64,000 nucleotides of DNA from the NCBI GenBank assembly GCA_963773665.1, contig CAVZBZ010000009.1, positions 1 through 64,000 of the forward strand, given 5' to 3'. Positions 26,785 through 37,202 of the stretch are shown in pieces (position 1 is the first letter of the stretch; each line of letters starts with the position of its first letter). Source of the DNA: DATJLY01 sp963773665 (GTDB lineage Bacteria; Pseudomonadota; Alphaproteobacteria; ATCC43930; CGMCC-115725). A program made the translations under genes and the position numbers. Below the pieces are notes generated by a model, which saw nothing but the letters and a program-made list of their open reading frames with translations, was not told the DNA's origin and did no database searches.

Positions 26785-27714
26785 ATGGACGCGAAGTATG
26801 TTGGCATCGATGTATCGAAGGACCGGTTGGACGTGCATGTGCGGCCAACGGGGGAGACCTTCGCCGTCGCGCGCGACGGCGAAGGACTGGCGGCTTTGGT
26901 CGATCGGCTGCGGTCGCTTCAGCCGCTTCTGGTCGCGGTCGAGGCGACCGGCGGCTTCGAGATGACGGTTGCCGCGGCGGTTGGCGGTGCCGGCCTGCCG
27001 CTGGCGGTGGTCAACCCGGCGCAGGTGCGTCACTACGCGCAGGCGCTCGGCCGGCGGGCGAAGACCGACGCGATCGATGCCGAGGTGATCGCCCGGTTCG
27101 CCGAGGCGACGCATCCGGAGCCGCGGCCGCTCCCGGACGAGGACACGCAGGCGCTGGCCGATTTGGTCACGCGCCGGCGGCAGATCATCGTCATGATGGT
27201 GGCCGAGCGCCAGCGCGCGGCGCGCCTGCCGAAGCGGCTCAAGCGGAGCTGCGAGCGGGTGATCCGCGTGCTCGAGAAGGAGCTCGCGGCGCTCGACCAG
27301 GACATCGGCACCACCGTGCGCGGCTCGCCGGCCTGGCGCGAGACGGAGAATCTCCTCGCCTCGGTGCCAAGCGTCGGCGACATTACCGCCCGCACGCTTA
27401 TCGCCGAACTGCCCGAGCTTGGCACGCTCGATCGCCGCAAGATCGCCAGCCTGGTCGGCGTCGCGCCCTTCACCCGCCAGTCGGGTCGTTGGCACGGCAA
27501 GTCCTTCATCGGCGGCGGCCGGCCGGACGTCCGCGCCGCCCTCTTTGTCGCCACCATGTCGGCGGTCCGTCATAACCCCACCATCCGCGCCTTCCGCCAG
27601 AGGCTGCTCGCCAAAGGCAAGCCGAAGATGGTCGTCATGGTCGCCTGCATGCGCAAGCTCCTCACCATCTTGAATGCAATCCTGAGAGACCGTAAGCCAT
27701 GGCAAACCGCTTGA
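26785..27714 (+). CDS. IS110-family transposase (DEDD/serine recombinase)
   Basis: This intact 309-residue transposase starts MDAKYVGIDVSKDRLDVHVR, placing the first catalytic Asp. E occurs in LLVAVEATGGFE and the D pair in GRRAKTDAIDAEVIARFAE, completing the RuvC-like DEDD set. The C-terminal transposase_20 domain begins near LLASVPSVGDITARTLIAEL and includes GRWHGKSFIGGGRPDVRAAL, with the serine region used in strand exchange in the IS110 group. The ATG at 26785 was chosen by this N-terminus. The predicted bridge RNA is immediately upstream. Confidence 0.96.
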   Translation: MDAKYVGIDVSKDRLDVHVRPTGETFAVARDGEGLAALVDRLRSLQPLLVAVEATGGFEMTVAAAVGGAGLPLAVVNPAQVRHYAQALGRRAKTDAIDAEVIARFAEATHPEPRPLPDEDTQALADLVTRRRQIIVMMVAERQRAARLPKRLKRSCERVIRVLEKELAALDQDIGTTVRGSPAWRETENLLASVPSVGDITARTLIAELPELGTLDRRKIASLVGVAPFTRQSGRWHGKSFIGGGRPDVRAALFVATMSAVRHNPTIRAFRQRLLAKGKPKMVVMVACMRKLLTILNAILRDRKPWQTA

Positions 27715-27731
27715 CGCGCAACACAGTCGCT

Positions 27732-27777
27732 GAGCGAAGCCCCCTCGCACTGCGAGGGGGCGAAGTCGAAGGACGCA
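27732..27777. repeat. REP-like palindromic repeat, right part of the copy split by IS110
   Basis: Together with 26599-26607 this forms a repeat of about 55 bp in opposite orientation to the copy at 26524-26571. It contains an internal palindrome GCCCCCTCGCA / TGCGAGGGGGC and ends in AGTCGAAGGACGCA. The shared outer arms and different inner arms suggest conserved ends with covarying stem, as in REP elements. Confidence 0.75.
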
Positions 27778-27784
27778 GGGCAAC

Positions 27785-29032
27785 CTATTTCAGCGCGTCG
27801 GCGTAGGGATAGATCAGCTTGCCGTCGGCGAACTCCGACGGCGTCAGGATGACGTCGTTCTTCGGGTCGCGGAACTGCTCGACGTCGTTGCTCTTGATGT
27901 GCTGGTACTGCACCTGGAGCATGCGCGGCGTCGCCCATTCGCCGTCCTCGCCGAATTTCACGTCGCCGACGACGGTCTTGAACGTCGTCTGGTGCATGTA
28001 TTGCGCGAGCTTGTCCTGGTCGAGACCCTTGGTCGCCTCGACCGCCTGGCCCAGCACCTGGAGATAGGCGTAGGCCCACGGCACCATGTAATAGCCGAGC
28101 GGATCGACGCCTTCCTTGGCGGCCTGCTCCTGATAGCGCTTCAGCACGTCCATCACGCCGGCGAACTGCATCTTCGCGCCGGGCAGCCAGAAATCGTAAT
28201 TGATGATGCCGTTGAGCAGCGGGCCGAGCTGCGTCTTGAGCGCGGTCGCCTGCAATCCGACCATGCCGGCGCCGACCATCTTCGGCGTGAAGTTCGCCTC
28301 GCGAAGGGCGCGCACCATGCCGACCGAATCGGGCGGGTACGATGCGATCACGAACACGTCGGGGTTGGTTGCCTGCACCGCGCGCACGATCGGCGAGAAA
28401 TCGGCCGTCGTCGGCGGATAGCTCTTGTCGTAGACGACCTTGAGGCCGATCGCCTTGGCGTTCTCGAGCGCGCCGTCGGCGCTGTTGTGCGAGTATTGCT
28501 GGTCGGCATAGGCCACCGCGACGGTCTGCAGCTTCGGATTGACCGAAGCGGCGAGATCGAAGAAGCCCTTGGTGAAGGCCTTCGAGCCCGAGCCGTTGGG
28601 CGCGATCTGGAAATAGCGCGGATAGTGGAACGCGTCATTGACCGAAAGACCGAGCAGCGTGATGAAGACGAGATTGCGCTGCATTACGATCGGCATGGCC
28701 GGCGCGATCTGCGCCGTCGCATAGGGGCCGACGACGAGATCGACCTTGTCGATGTCGAGAAGCTTCGTGTAGATCGCCGGCACGGTCGAGGGCTGGCTCT
28801 GGTCGTCGTAATAGATGAGCTGCACCTGGCGGCCCAAAAGCCCGCCCTTGGCGTTGATGTCCTTCTCCCAGATCTGCATCGCCAGGAGCGCGGACTTGCC
28901 GTTGGGCGCGAGTCCTCCGGTCAAGGCCATGCTGAAACCGATCTTGATCGGCTCAGCAGCCTTGGCGCTCCACTGCGCGAGCGCCAAGGCGAGAACGAGC
29001 GCAAACGCACCGAACCTCGAAATGCACCGCAT
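27785..29032 (-). CDS. ABC transporter solute-binding protein (branched-chain amino acid / LivJ type)
   Basis: This 415-residue protein has a Sec signal peptide ending around AQWSAKA. The type-1 periplasmic binding fold of the Leu/Ile/Val family follows (EPIKIGFSMALTGGLAPNGK, DLVVGPYATAQIAPAMPIVM). The ATG at 29032 with GGGAGG upstream was preferred over a longer upstream extension. No liv permease or ATPase genes are adjacent, so the natural ligand and partners are unknown. It lies 8 bp from the repeat that borders the IS110 element and is divergent from another binding-protein gene. Confidence 0.87.
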   Translation of the reverse strand: MRCISRFGAFALVLALALAQWSAKAAEPIKIGFSMALTGGLAPNGKSALLAMQIWEKDINAKGGLLGRQVQLIYYDDQSQPSTVPAIYTKLLDIDKVDLVVGPYATAQIAPAMPIVMQRNLVFITLLGLSVNDAFHYPRYFQIAPNGSGSKAFTKGFFDLAASVNPKLQTVAVAYADQQYSHNSADGALENAKAIGLKVVYDKSYPPTTADFSPIVRAVQATNPDVFVIASYPPDSVGMVRALREANFTPKMVGAGMVGLQATALKTQLGPLLNGIINYDFWLPGAKMQFAGVMDVLKRYQEQAAKEGVDPLGYYMVPWAYAYLQVLGQAVEATKGLDQDKLAQYMHQTTFKTVVGDVKFGEDGEWATPRMLQVQYQHIKSNDVEQFRDPKNDVILTPSEFADGKLIYPYADALK

Positions 29033-29050
29033 CGGGCGTCCCTCCCAGGA

Positions 29051-29080
29051 TTGAATTGTTATTCCCGCATGACTTATAAG
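29051..29080 (+). promoter_or_regulatory. Possible sigma-70 promoter for the 29181 operon
   Basis: TTGAAT (29051-29056) and TATAAG (29075-29080) are separated by 18 bp on the plus strand, about 100 bp before the TTG start at 29181. It lies in the divergent gap between two solute-binding protein genes. Evidence is sequence resemblance only. Confidence 0.3.
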
Positions 29081-29180
29081 TTGCTTTGCCGTCAATGACA
29101 ATGAGGCCGGCGCCGCGCCTTGACAGCGCGCGAAGCCTCCCCGACCATCGCAGGCCAAAGAGAAACGGCGGGAGGCGGGG

Positions 29181-30215
29181 TTGCGGTTATCGTGGATTGC
29201 CGGCGCACTCGTGGCGCTTGGCGCGCATCATGCCGCCGCCGATCCGGTGCAGATCACGATGGGCGTGGTGCCGAGCGTGCCCGCCGCCATTACATATCTC
29301 GCGATCGACAAGGGCTATCTCCGCGACGCCGGCATCGAGGCCAAGATCGAGACGATCGATACGGTGGCCAAGGTGGTGCCGTTTCTCGCCAGCAACCGCA
29401 TGCAGGTGGCCGAAGGCGGCGCGCTCGCCGCTGGATATTTCAATGCGGTCGTGCAGGGGCTGCCGATCACGCTTGCACTCGATGCCGGCTCCTCGCCGCT
29501 CTACCACCAACTGCTGGTGCGGCCAGACCTCAAGGACCAGTTCAAGACCATCGCCGATCTGAAGGGCCGCACCATCGGCATCGTGTCGCCCGGCTCGGTC
29601 GGGGTCTATGAAGTCGGCAAGGTGCTGGAGACGGTGGGACTGGGCCTCGGCGACGTCGATGTGAAATACGTGTCGTTCACGCAGATGGGCGCCGCGTTCG
29701 CCAACAAGGCGATCGAGGTCGGCTCCGAGGTGCCGCCGTTCGGCACGCTCGTGGTCGAGAAGGGGCTGGCGGTGCCGTGGCTCGATCCCGACAAGATCGT
29801 CAAGCCGACGCCGATGTCGATCATCGCCTATCTCGTCAATACGGATTGGGCCAACGCCAATCGCGAGACCGCGCGCAAGCTGTTCATCGCGCTGGCACGG
29901 GCGGGGCGCGAATACTGCCAGGCCTATCACCACGGGCCGAACCGCGCCGAGGTGGTGGACGTGCTGATGAAGTACAAGGCGATGAGCGACCGCGACCTCA
30001 CCGACCGCATGGACTGGCAGGCGCGCGATCCCAACGGCCGCTTCAATGCGGCAAGCGTCGCCGATGTGCAGGACTGGTTCTTCGCGCACCACATCATCGA
30101 CGCAAAGGCGCCCGAGAGCCGTCTCGTCGATGTGAGCTATGCCGAGGACGCGGCGAAGGCGTTGGGTCCGTTCGAACTCATCAACAAGGCGAGCAAGCTC
30201 GAGGGCTGCCGCTAG
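29181..30215 (+). CDS. ABC transporter solute-binding protein (SsuA/THI5/NMT1-like)
   Basis: This 344-residue protein has a short signal peptide (MRLSWIAGALVALGAHHAAA). The type-2 binding fold includes IDKGYLRDAGIEAKIETIDT, LKGRTIGIVSPGSVGVYEVG and MGAAFANKAIEVGSEVPPFG. The start is a TTG at 29181 preceded by GGGAGG. No transporter membrane or ATPase subunits are adjacent. A cupin gene and a small lipoprotein gene follow closely on the same strand, so the three may be one operon. Confidence 0.87.
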   Translation: MRLSWIAGALVALGAHHAAADPVQITMGVVPSVPAAITYLAIDKGYLRDAGIEAKIETIDTVAKVVPFLASNRMQVAEGGALAAGYFNAVVQGLPITLALDAGSSPLYHQLLVRPDLKDQFKTIADLKGRTIGIVSPGSVGVYEVGKVLETVGLGLGDVDVKYVSFTQMGAAFANKAIEVGSEVPPFGTLVVEKGLAVPWLDPDKIVKPTPMSIIAYLVNTDWANANRETARKLFIALARAGREYCQAYHHGPNRAEVVDVLMKYKAMSDRDLTDRMDWQARDPNGRFNAASVADVQDWFFAHHIIDAKAPESRLVDVSYAEDAAKALGPFELINKASKLEGCR

Positions 30216-30231
30216 CGAGAGGAGAAAAACC

Positions 30232-30780
30232 ATGCCCGTCAGCAAGGAAGTCCGCCGCGTCGTCACGACGCACGATGAAACCGGCAAGGCCACCATCCTG
30301 TTCGACGGACCGACCCCGCACCGCATCCAGCGCGGCGGCGAGGGCGGCACGGTGCTGCACAATGTCTGGGTCACCGACGAGACGCCCGCCGACATGAAGG
30401 GCAAGCAGGACAAGATGGCGCGGCAGATCGACATTCCGCCGCCCAAGGGCGGCTCGGTCATCCGCGTCCTCGACATTCCGCCGATCGGCGACGTGAGCAA
30501 GCTCGAACTGGGCGCCATGCAGGCGCATCTCGGGCCCGAGCACAGCCATCCGAAGGCGAGGAAGCCGCGCCACCCGATGATGCACCGGACGCGCACCATC
30601 GACTACGCCATCATCCTCTCCGGCGAGATCGACATGCTGCTCGACGATAACGAGGAGGTGCACCTCAAGGCGGGCGACATCCTTGTCCAGCAGGCGACCA
30701 ACCACGCCTGGGTCAATCGCAGCAAGGACATCTGCCGCATCTGCTTCGTGCTGATCGATGGCAAGGAGCCGCTGGCCTAG
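30232..30780 (+). CDS. Cupin-domain protein
   Basis: The 182-residue product has a C-terminal cupin barrel (MHRTRTIDYAIILSGEIDML and HLKAGDILVQQATNHAWVNR). The first motif lacks the usual closely spaced His pair, so metal binding may be altered. The AGAGGAG box before ATG 30232 supports the start. It is 16 bp downstream of the solute-binding gene and abuts the lipoprotein gene. Similar cupins are often described as quercetinase-like or as unknown; no reaction is assigned. Confidence 0.82.
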   Translation: MPVSKEVRRVVTTHDETGKATILFDGPTPHRIQRGGEGGTVLHNVWVTDETPADMKGKQDKMARQIDIPPPKGGSVIRVLDIPPIGDVSKLELGAMQAHLGPEHSHPKARKPRHPMMHRTRTIDYAIILSGEIDMLLDDNEEVHLKAGDILVQQATNHAWVNRSKDICRICFVLIDGKEPLA

Positions 30781-31059
30781 ATGCGAGTTCCGCGACGGGT
30801 TACTGCGGGGGCGGGCCTCGGGCTCGCCCTCGCGCTTGCCGGCTGCAGCATGTTCACGCTGACCGATCCCTACGGCAACCGCTATGGCGACTGGTACAAC
30901 CCCGGCGCCAATTACCGCTATCAGCTCGTCACCTGCGAGCAGGAGATCGACGACCAGAAGGTGCCCAACGCCGACCGCAAGCATTTCATGCGCTGCTGCA
31001 TGTGGCGGCACGGCGTGCCGATCGGCGATGCGCAATCCTGCGGCGCCGCGACCGGGTAG
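30781..31059 (+). CDS. Small lipoprotein, unknown function
   Basis: This 92-residue precursor has a lipoprotein signal with lipobox LAGC (GLGLALALAGCSMFTL). The Tyr/Asn-rich mature part contains several cysteines (TCEQEIDDQK, MRCCMWRHG, QSCGAATG) that could form disulphides in the periplasm. The ATG directly follows the cupin stop at 30780, suggesting coupled translation. No family is recognised. It converges on ppdK. Confidence 0.7.
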   Translation: MRVPRRVTAGAGLGLALALAGCSMFTLTDPYGNRYGDWYNPGANYRYQLVTCEQEIDDQKVPNADRKHFMRCCMWRHGVPIGDAQSCGAATG

Positions 31060-31062
31060 CGC

Positions 31063-33741
<2,679 letters not shown>

Positions 33742-33748
33742 CGCCCAC

Positions 33749-35809
33749 CTACCCTTCGATCAGCGAGAAGTCGGCGACCGCGTTGAGCGTGTCGCGAATC
33801 CGTGCCAGCAGGCGCAGGCGGTTCGCCCTCTGCGCGCGGTCGTCGCAATTAACGGTCACGTGCGTGAAAAATTCATCGACCGGGGCGCGCAAAGCCGCGA
33901 GCGCCGCCATGGCCGCTGCGAAATCCTCGGCAGCCAGCGCGTCGCGGGCGTGGCGCTCGGCTTCGGCGAGCCTGGCCGCGAGCCGCGATTCCTCGGCTTG
34001 GCCGTAAAGCCGCTCGTCCGGCGGCCCGGTATAGTGCGTGTCGTCCTTGCGCTCTTCGATGCGGACGATGTTGGCGGCGCGACGATAGGCGGTGAGAAGG
34101 TTCGCGCCATCCCCGCCGGCCAGGAATGCGGCCAGCGCATCGACCCGGGCGAGAAGGCGGACGAGATCGTCCTCGTGACCGACCGCGAATACCGCTGCCA
34201 CGAGATCGTGGCGCACGCCGCGCTCGCGCAGATGCACCTTGAGCCGGTCGGCGAAGAAATCGAGGAGATCGTCCTCCGGGTTGCGGCCGAAGCCGCCCGC
34301 GATCGCGAACGCCGCACCGAACATCGCCCGCAGCGGCAGGCGCAACCCGTTCTCGAGGATGAGGCGGATCGCCCCCAAGGCGGCGCGGCGCAGCGCGAAC
34401 GGGTCCTTCGAGCCGGTCGGCGTTTCGCCGATCGCGAAGAATCCGGCGAGCGTGTCGATCTTGTCGGCGAGCGAGACGGCGACGCTGATGGGCGCGGTGG
34501 GACAGCGGTCGCCCGGGCCGAGCGGCGCGTAATGCTCGGCAATGGCGTCGGCGACGTCGGGCGGTTCGCCGTCGTGGAGCGCGTAGTAGCGCCCCATCGC
34601 GCCCTGAAGCTCCGGGAACTCGCCGACCATGCCGGTCGAGAGATCGGCCTTGGCAAGCTCGGCCGCGCGCCGCGCCTTTTGCGCATCGGCACCCGGCACG
34701 TAGGGCGCGAGATCATCGACGAGCCGGATCATGCGGCCCACTTTGTCGAGCACGCTGCCGAGCTTGGCGTGGAACACGCGCTCGGCGAGTTTCGGCACGC
34801 GCGCCGCGAGCGGGATCTTGCGGTCCTGGTCCCAGAAGAAGCGTGCATCCGAAAGGCGCGCGCGCAGCACGCGCTCGTTCCCGGCGACGATGGCCGCGCC
34901 CTTGTCGCGCGTCCTCATGTTGGCGACGAGCAGGAAATTCGGCGCGAGCCGCCCGCCCTGGTCGAGGCATGCGAAATATTTCTGGTGCGCGCGCATCGAG
35001 GTGACGAGCACTTCCTGCGGCACCGCCATGAACTCGCGGTCGATGGTTCCGGCGAGCACGACCGGCCATTCGACGAGCCCCGTCACCTCGTCGAGCAGCG
35101 CCGCGTCGGGCCTGAGCGTGACGCCGAGGCGCTTTGCCTCGCGCGCCAACCCTTGCGCGATGATGCGCTTGCGCTCGGCCGCATCGAGCACGACGTGCGC
35201 CTTGCGCAGCTTTTCGCGGTAGTCGGAAAAATCCTCGACGCGGATGGCGCCCTTGGAAAGGAAGCGATGGCCCACTGTTTCGTCGCCGACCGGCACGCCG
35301 TCGAGCGCAAGCGCCAGCACGGCGCCGTCGAACATCGCGATGACCCGCGTCAAAGGCCGCACCCAGCGAAAACGCGCCGCCGGAAAGCGCATCGATTTGG
35401 GCCAGGGCAGCTCCACGATCGCGCCGCGCAGCAGATCGGGCAGAACCTCGGCCGTCGCGCGGCCGGGGCGGCGGATGATGGCGAAATAGAACTGGCCGCG
35501 GTCGGTCGTGCGCTCCTCGCACTCGGCCAATGTGGCAAGGCCGGCGGATTTCAAAAACCCCTCGACCGCCGGCGCGGGCGATCCGACGCGCGGGCCCCGG
35601 CGCTCCTCGCTCACGTCTTTTTGGGCGAGCGGCAATCCCTCGATCGAAAGCGCGAGCCGGCGCGGCGTGACGAAGCTTTGCGATTTCGCGAAGGGCAGCC
35701 CCGCGCCGTCGAGCTTTTCGCTGACGAGGCGCTGCAAATCGTCGGCCGCCTGCGCCTGCATGCGCGCCGGAATCTCCTCGGTCAAAAGCTCGAGTAGCAG
35801 GTCGGGCAT
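33749..35809 (-). CDS. glyS: Glycine--tRNA ligase beta subunit
   Basis: This is the beta subunit of the alpha2beta2 bacterial glycyl-tRNA synthetase. The 686-residue protein begins MPDLLLELLTEEIPARMQAQ, the conserved N-terminus of GlyS. It contains the HD-like region and the C-terminal DALR anticodon-binding region (FAAAMAALAALRAPVDEFFT). Its ATG at 35809 overlaps the glyQ stop in TGATG, so the subunits are translated in a coupled way. A longer upstream reading frame exists but lies over glyQ. Confidence 0.97.
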   Translation of the reverse strand: MPDLLLELLTEEIPARMQAQAADDLQRLVSEKLDGAGLPFAKSQSFVTPRRLALSIEGLPLAQKDVSEERRGPRVGSPAPAVEGFLKSAGLATLAECEERTTDRGQFYFAIIRRPGRATAEVLPDLLRGAIVELPWPKSMRFPAARFRWVRPLTRVIAMFDGAVLALALDGVPVGDETVGHRFLSKGAIRVEDFSDYREKLRKAHVVLDAAERKRIIAQGLAREAKRLGVTLRPDAALLDEVTGLVEWPVVLAGTIDREFMAVPQEVLVTSMRAHQKYFACLDQGGRLAPNFLLVANMRTRDKGAAIVAGNERVLRARLSDARFFWDQDRKIPLAARVPKLAERVFHAKLGSVLDKVGRMIRLVDDLAPYVPGADAQKARRAAELAKADLSTGMVGEFPELQGAMGRYYALHDGEPPDVADAIAEHYAPLGPGDRCPTAPISVAVSLADKIDTLAGFFAIGETPTGSKDPFALRRAALGAIRLILENGLRLPLRAMFGAAFAIAGGFGRNPEDDLLDFFADRLKVHLRERGVRHDLVAAVFAVGHEDDLVRLLARVDALAAFLAGGDGANLLTAYRRAANIVRIEERKDDTHYTGPPDERLYGQAEESRLAARLAEAERHARDALAAEDFAAAMAALAALRAPVDEFFTHVTVNCDDRAQRANRLRLLARIRDTLNAVADFSLIEG

Positions 35810-36690
35810 CAGGCCGCGCGCCCCTCGCCTTCGAGCCAGCCCTCGCAGCACGCCTTCGCGAGCGCGCGCACGCGGCCGATATAGGCGGCGCGCTCGGTCA
35901 CCGAGATGACGCCGCGCGCGTCGAGCAGATTGAACACGTGGCTCGCCTTGATGCACTGGTCGTAAGCCGGCAGCGGCAGTCGGCGCTCGTTCAAGGCGCC
36001 GCATTCCTTCTCGGCGTCGGCGAAGTGGCGGAACAGCAGTTCGGCGTCCGCATATTCGAAATTGTAGGCCGAGAATTCCCGCTCCGACCGCTTGAACACG
36101 TCGCCGTACGTCATGCCGGCGCCGTTGAAGTCGAGGTCATAGACGTTCTCGACGCCCTGGATGTACATGGCGAGGCGCTCGAGGCCGTAGGTGAGCTCGG
36201 TCGAGACCGGATCGCACTCGATGCCGCCGACCTGCTGGAAATAGGTGAACTGCGTCACCTCCATGCCGTCGAGCCAGACCTCCCAGCCGAGCCCCCACGC
36301 GCCCAAGGTCGGGCTTTCCCAATCGTCCTCGACGAAGCGGATGTCGTGGCTTTTGGCGTCGATGCCGAGCGCCGCCAGGCTTTTCAGGTACAGCTCCTGG
36401 CTCGCCTCGGGCGCGGGCTTCAGGATCACCTGGAACTGGTAGTAGTGCTGGAGGCGATTCGGGTTCTCGCCGTAGCGCCCGTCGGCCGGGCGGCGCGACG
36501 GCTGGACATAGGCCGCGCGCCACGGCTTCGGCCCGAGCGCGCGCAAAGTGGTCGCCGGATGGAACGTGCCGGCGCCGACCTCGATGTCGTAGGGCTGCAG
36601 CAGGACGCAGCCTTGCCCTGCCCAGAATCTTTGCAGCTCGAGGATTAGGGCCTGAAAGCTCCGGCCGCCCGAGGCGCGTGCCGCCGGCAT
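35809..36690 (-). CDS. glyQ: Glycine--tRNA ligase alpha subunit
   Basis: This 293-residue class II synthetase catalytic subunit has SFQALILELQRFWAGQGCVL at the start, then PSRRPADGRYGENPNRLQHY and GMEVTQFTYFQQVGGIECDP, all hallmarks of GlyQ. It is followed by glyS with a one-base stop/start overlap. Upstream is a gap of about 200 bp with direct repeats, then a small membrane Zn-ribbon gene. Confidence 0.98.
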   Translation of the reverse strand: MPAARASGGRSFQALILELQRFWAGQGCVLLQPYDIEVGAGTFHPATTLRALGPKPWRAAYVQPSRRPADGRYGENPNRLQHYYQFQVILKPAPEASQELYLKSLAALGIDAKSHDIRFVEDDWESPTLGAWGLGWEVWLDGMEVTQFTYFQQVGGIECDPVSTELTYGLERLAMYIQGVENVYDLDFNGAGMTYGDVFKRSEREFSAYNFEYADAELLFRHFADAEKECGALNERRLPLPAYDQCIKASHVFNLLDARGVISVTERAAYIGRVRALAKACCEGWLEGEGRAA

Positions 36691-36735
36691 TCACCGATCC
36701 CGCAGGGTTGTTTGCTGCGCTGCAAAATAGGTGGG

Positions 36736-36818
36736 ATTGGGTTCGTTTTGCAAAATCAATCTTCCTCGGGAGCAGGAGGGCGGGCGGCGCCGGAAAATTG
36801 GGTTCGTTCGGCAAAATC
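36736..36818. repeat. Pair of 22-bp direct repeats upstream of glyQ
   Basis: ATTGGGTTCGTTTTGCAAAATC (36736-36757) recurs as ATTGGGTTCGTTCGGCAAAATC (36797-36818), differing at two positions, with 61 bp start-to-start. On the minus strand the unit would read FAKRTQ-like peptides, a pattern I associate with a dispersed intergenic repeat of alphaproteobacteria. Nothing else is evident in this 197-bp gap. Confidence 0.65.
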
Positions 36819-36887
36819 GCAGGAGTTGCGATCGAACGCATATCACGTACGAGATATAGGGCGGCCGCGCGCCCGGCGCAAGCCCGG

Positions 36888-37154
36888 TCAGTGCCCGAAG
36901 GGGCAGCCCGGCCGGCCGCACGACGCACCGCCCCGGGCCGCCACGTAGGCGCCGCAGCGGTCGCATTTGACCAAATCCTCGGCGGCAATCGTCGTGCGGC
37001 CCGCGGCCGGCTGGGCGCTGCGCTCGCGCCTGCGCTCGATCTCGCGTCGCAGCGCGCGGGTCGCCGCGTCCATCCGCCGCGCATAGCGGAACACGGTCCA
37101 CACCACGGCGATGACGATCGCGAGAACGACGAGCTTGCCGAAGCTCAATCCCAT
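36888..37154 (-). CDS. Small membrane-anchored zinc-ribbon protein
   Basis: This 88-residue protein has an N-terminal membrane helix (GKLVVLAIVIAVVWTVFRYA) and a basic helical linker. The C-terminal CxxC...CxxxxC arrangement is CDRCGAYVAARGGASCGRPG, with a further His at the end, likely a zinc ribbon facing the cytosol (inference). The position between the S49 peptidase and glyQ is typical of alphaproteobacterial genomes. Function is unknown. Confidence 0.75.
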   Translation of the reverse strand: MGLSFGKLVVLAIVIAVVWTVFRYARRMDAATRALRREIERRRERSAQPAAGRTTIAAEDLVKCDRCGAYVAARGGASCGRPGCPFGH

Positions 37155-37202
37155 GGCGCGGTGTAGGCGTCGCGCGGGGCCCGGGTCAAGGAAACTGCGC
37201 GA

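Larger units (their letters stand above)
26608..27731 (+). mobile_element. IS110-family insertion sequence, complete (about 1.12 kb)
   Basis: Boundaries are set by rejoining the flanks. CCTCATCCT (26599-26607) joined to GAGCGAAGC (27732 on) rebuilds the arm CCTCATCCTGAGCG, which the neighbouring inverted copy at 26524-26571 carries with one difference. The element carries CT at its right end (27730-27731) and meets CT in the left flank (26606-26607), consistent with the CT core dinucleotide used by IS110-type recombinases. There are no terminal inverted repeats, as expected for the family. It contains about 177 bp of non-coding left end and one intact transposase gene. Confidence 0.9.
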
